This document shows, piece by piece, positions 63,840-64,000 of a stretch of DNA of 64,000 nt. Under the pieces are notes generated by a model. The model had not been told where the DNA came from, did no database searches, and saw nothing but the letters and a program-made list of their open reading frames with translations. Each line of letters begins with the position of its first letter. Position 1 is the stretch's first letter. The DNA is from Algoriphagus boseongensis (GTDB lineage: Bacteria; Bacteroidota; Bacteroidia; Cytophagales; Cyclobacteriaceae). A program made the position numbers and the translations under genes. The stretch spans positions 186,001 through 250,000 of the forward strand of contig NZ_SNYF01000007.1 in assembly GCF_004362805.1 (NCBI RefSeq), given 5' to 3'.

Positions 63840-64000
63840 GTGTTTATAAAGGATTTTTCGGTCACATGGAATCTCGACTCGCTTTTAATCATACCCCTGT
63901 GCGGCTTTGTAGTCGTACTCGATTTCATGTAAGGTTGGACTGGTTTTGTTCCTTAAGATAGACAAATCCCAAAAATTTTAGGAGGTAGGACAAAGGAAAA

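Overview
The window looks like chromosomal DNA from a free-living, probably aerobic member of the Bacteroidetes, most likely order Cytophagales (an Algoriphagus/Cyclobacteriaceae-like genome). This is inferred from the many Bacteroidetes-style lipoproteins, the TonB-dependent vitamin B12 uptake locus with a BtuG-like partner, the membrane-bound-dehydrogenase/haem proteins, DUF2200 and HGSNAT-like proteins, the weak use of Shine-Dalgarno sites, and the protein flavour. I saw no rRNA, tRNA, insertion sequence, prophage or CRISPR array. Strand use is mixed, with short operons separated by clear hairpin terminators.

Layout. 1-9.0 kb: the end of a YceI-like protein, a polysaccharide deacetylase lipoprotein, two small haem-binding proteins, a secreted SAM methyltransferase, a secreted ADP-ribosylglycohydrolase next to a 1000-residue PVC-type dehydrogenase/cytochrome, and a TPR membrane protein. 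9.0-15.6 kb: corrinoid uptake, with btuFCD-like ABC genes on the minus strand divergent from a cobalamin riboswitch, a BtuB-like receptor and a DUF5074/BtuG-like surface propeller on the plus strand. 15.6-20.3 kb: an orphan HI0074-like protein, an HtrA protease, then dxr and rseP. 20.3-24.7 kb: an unusual three-gene operon of a coiled-coil P-loop ATPase, a minimal MscS-like protein and a CPA-type antiporter. 24.9-28.2 kb: an outer-membrane barrel and TIG-like lipoprotein pair. 28.3-38.7 kb: a proteostasis block (lon, hslU, cold-shock protein, hsp20, a second HtrA), interrupted by an MscS channel gene that appears split by a one-base frameshift. 38.7-56.4 kb: housekeeping and accessory enzymes (serine hydrolases, HAD phosphatase, intradiol dioxygenase, MFS exporter, two amidohydrolases, TPR lipoprotein, sugar epimerase, esterase, VanZ). 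56.4-56.9 kb: a gene-free array of about 21-bp degenerate repeats. 56.9-60.6 kb: a translationally coupled operon of a nuclease-methyltransferase fusion, a protein resembling 3-methyladenine DNA glycosylase, and an agmatine deiminase-family protein. 60.7-63.8 kb: a large BNR/sortilin-repeat secreted protein.

The best candidates for something undescribed are the methylase/glycosylase-like/deiminase operon (56934-60560), the ATPase/MscS-like/antiporter operon (20287-24655) and the phased 21-bp repeat array (56521-56905). Functions are assigned by reading motifs by eye. No database search was run.
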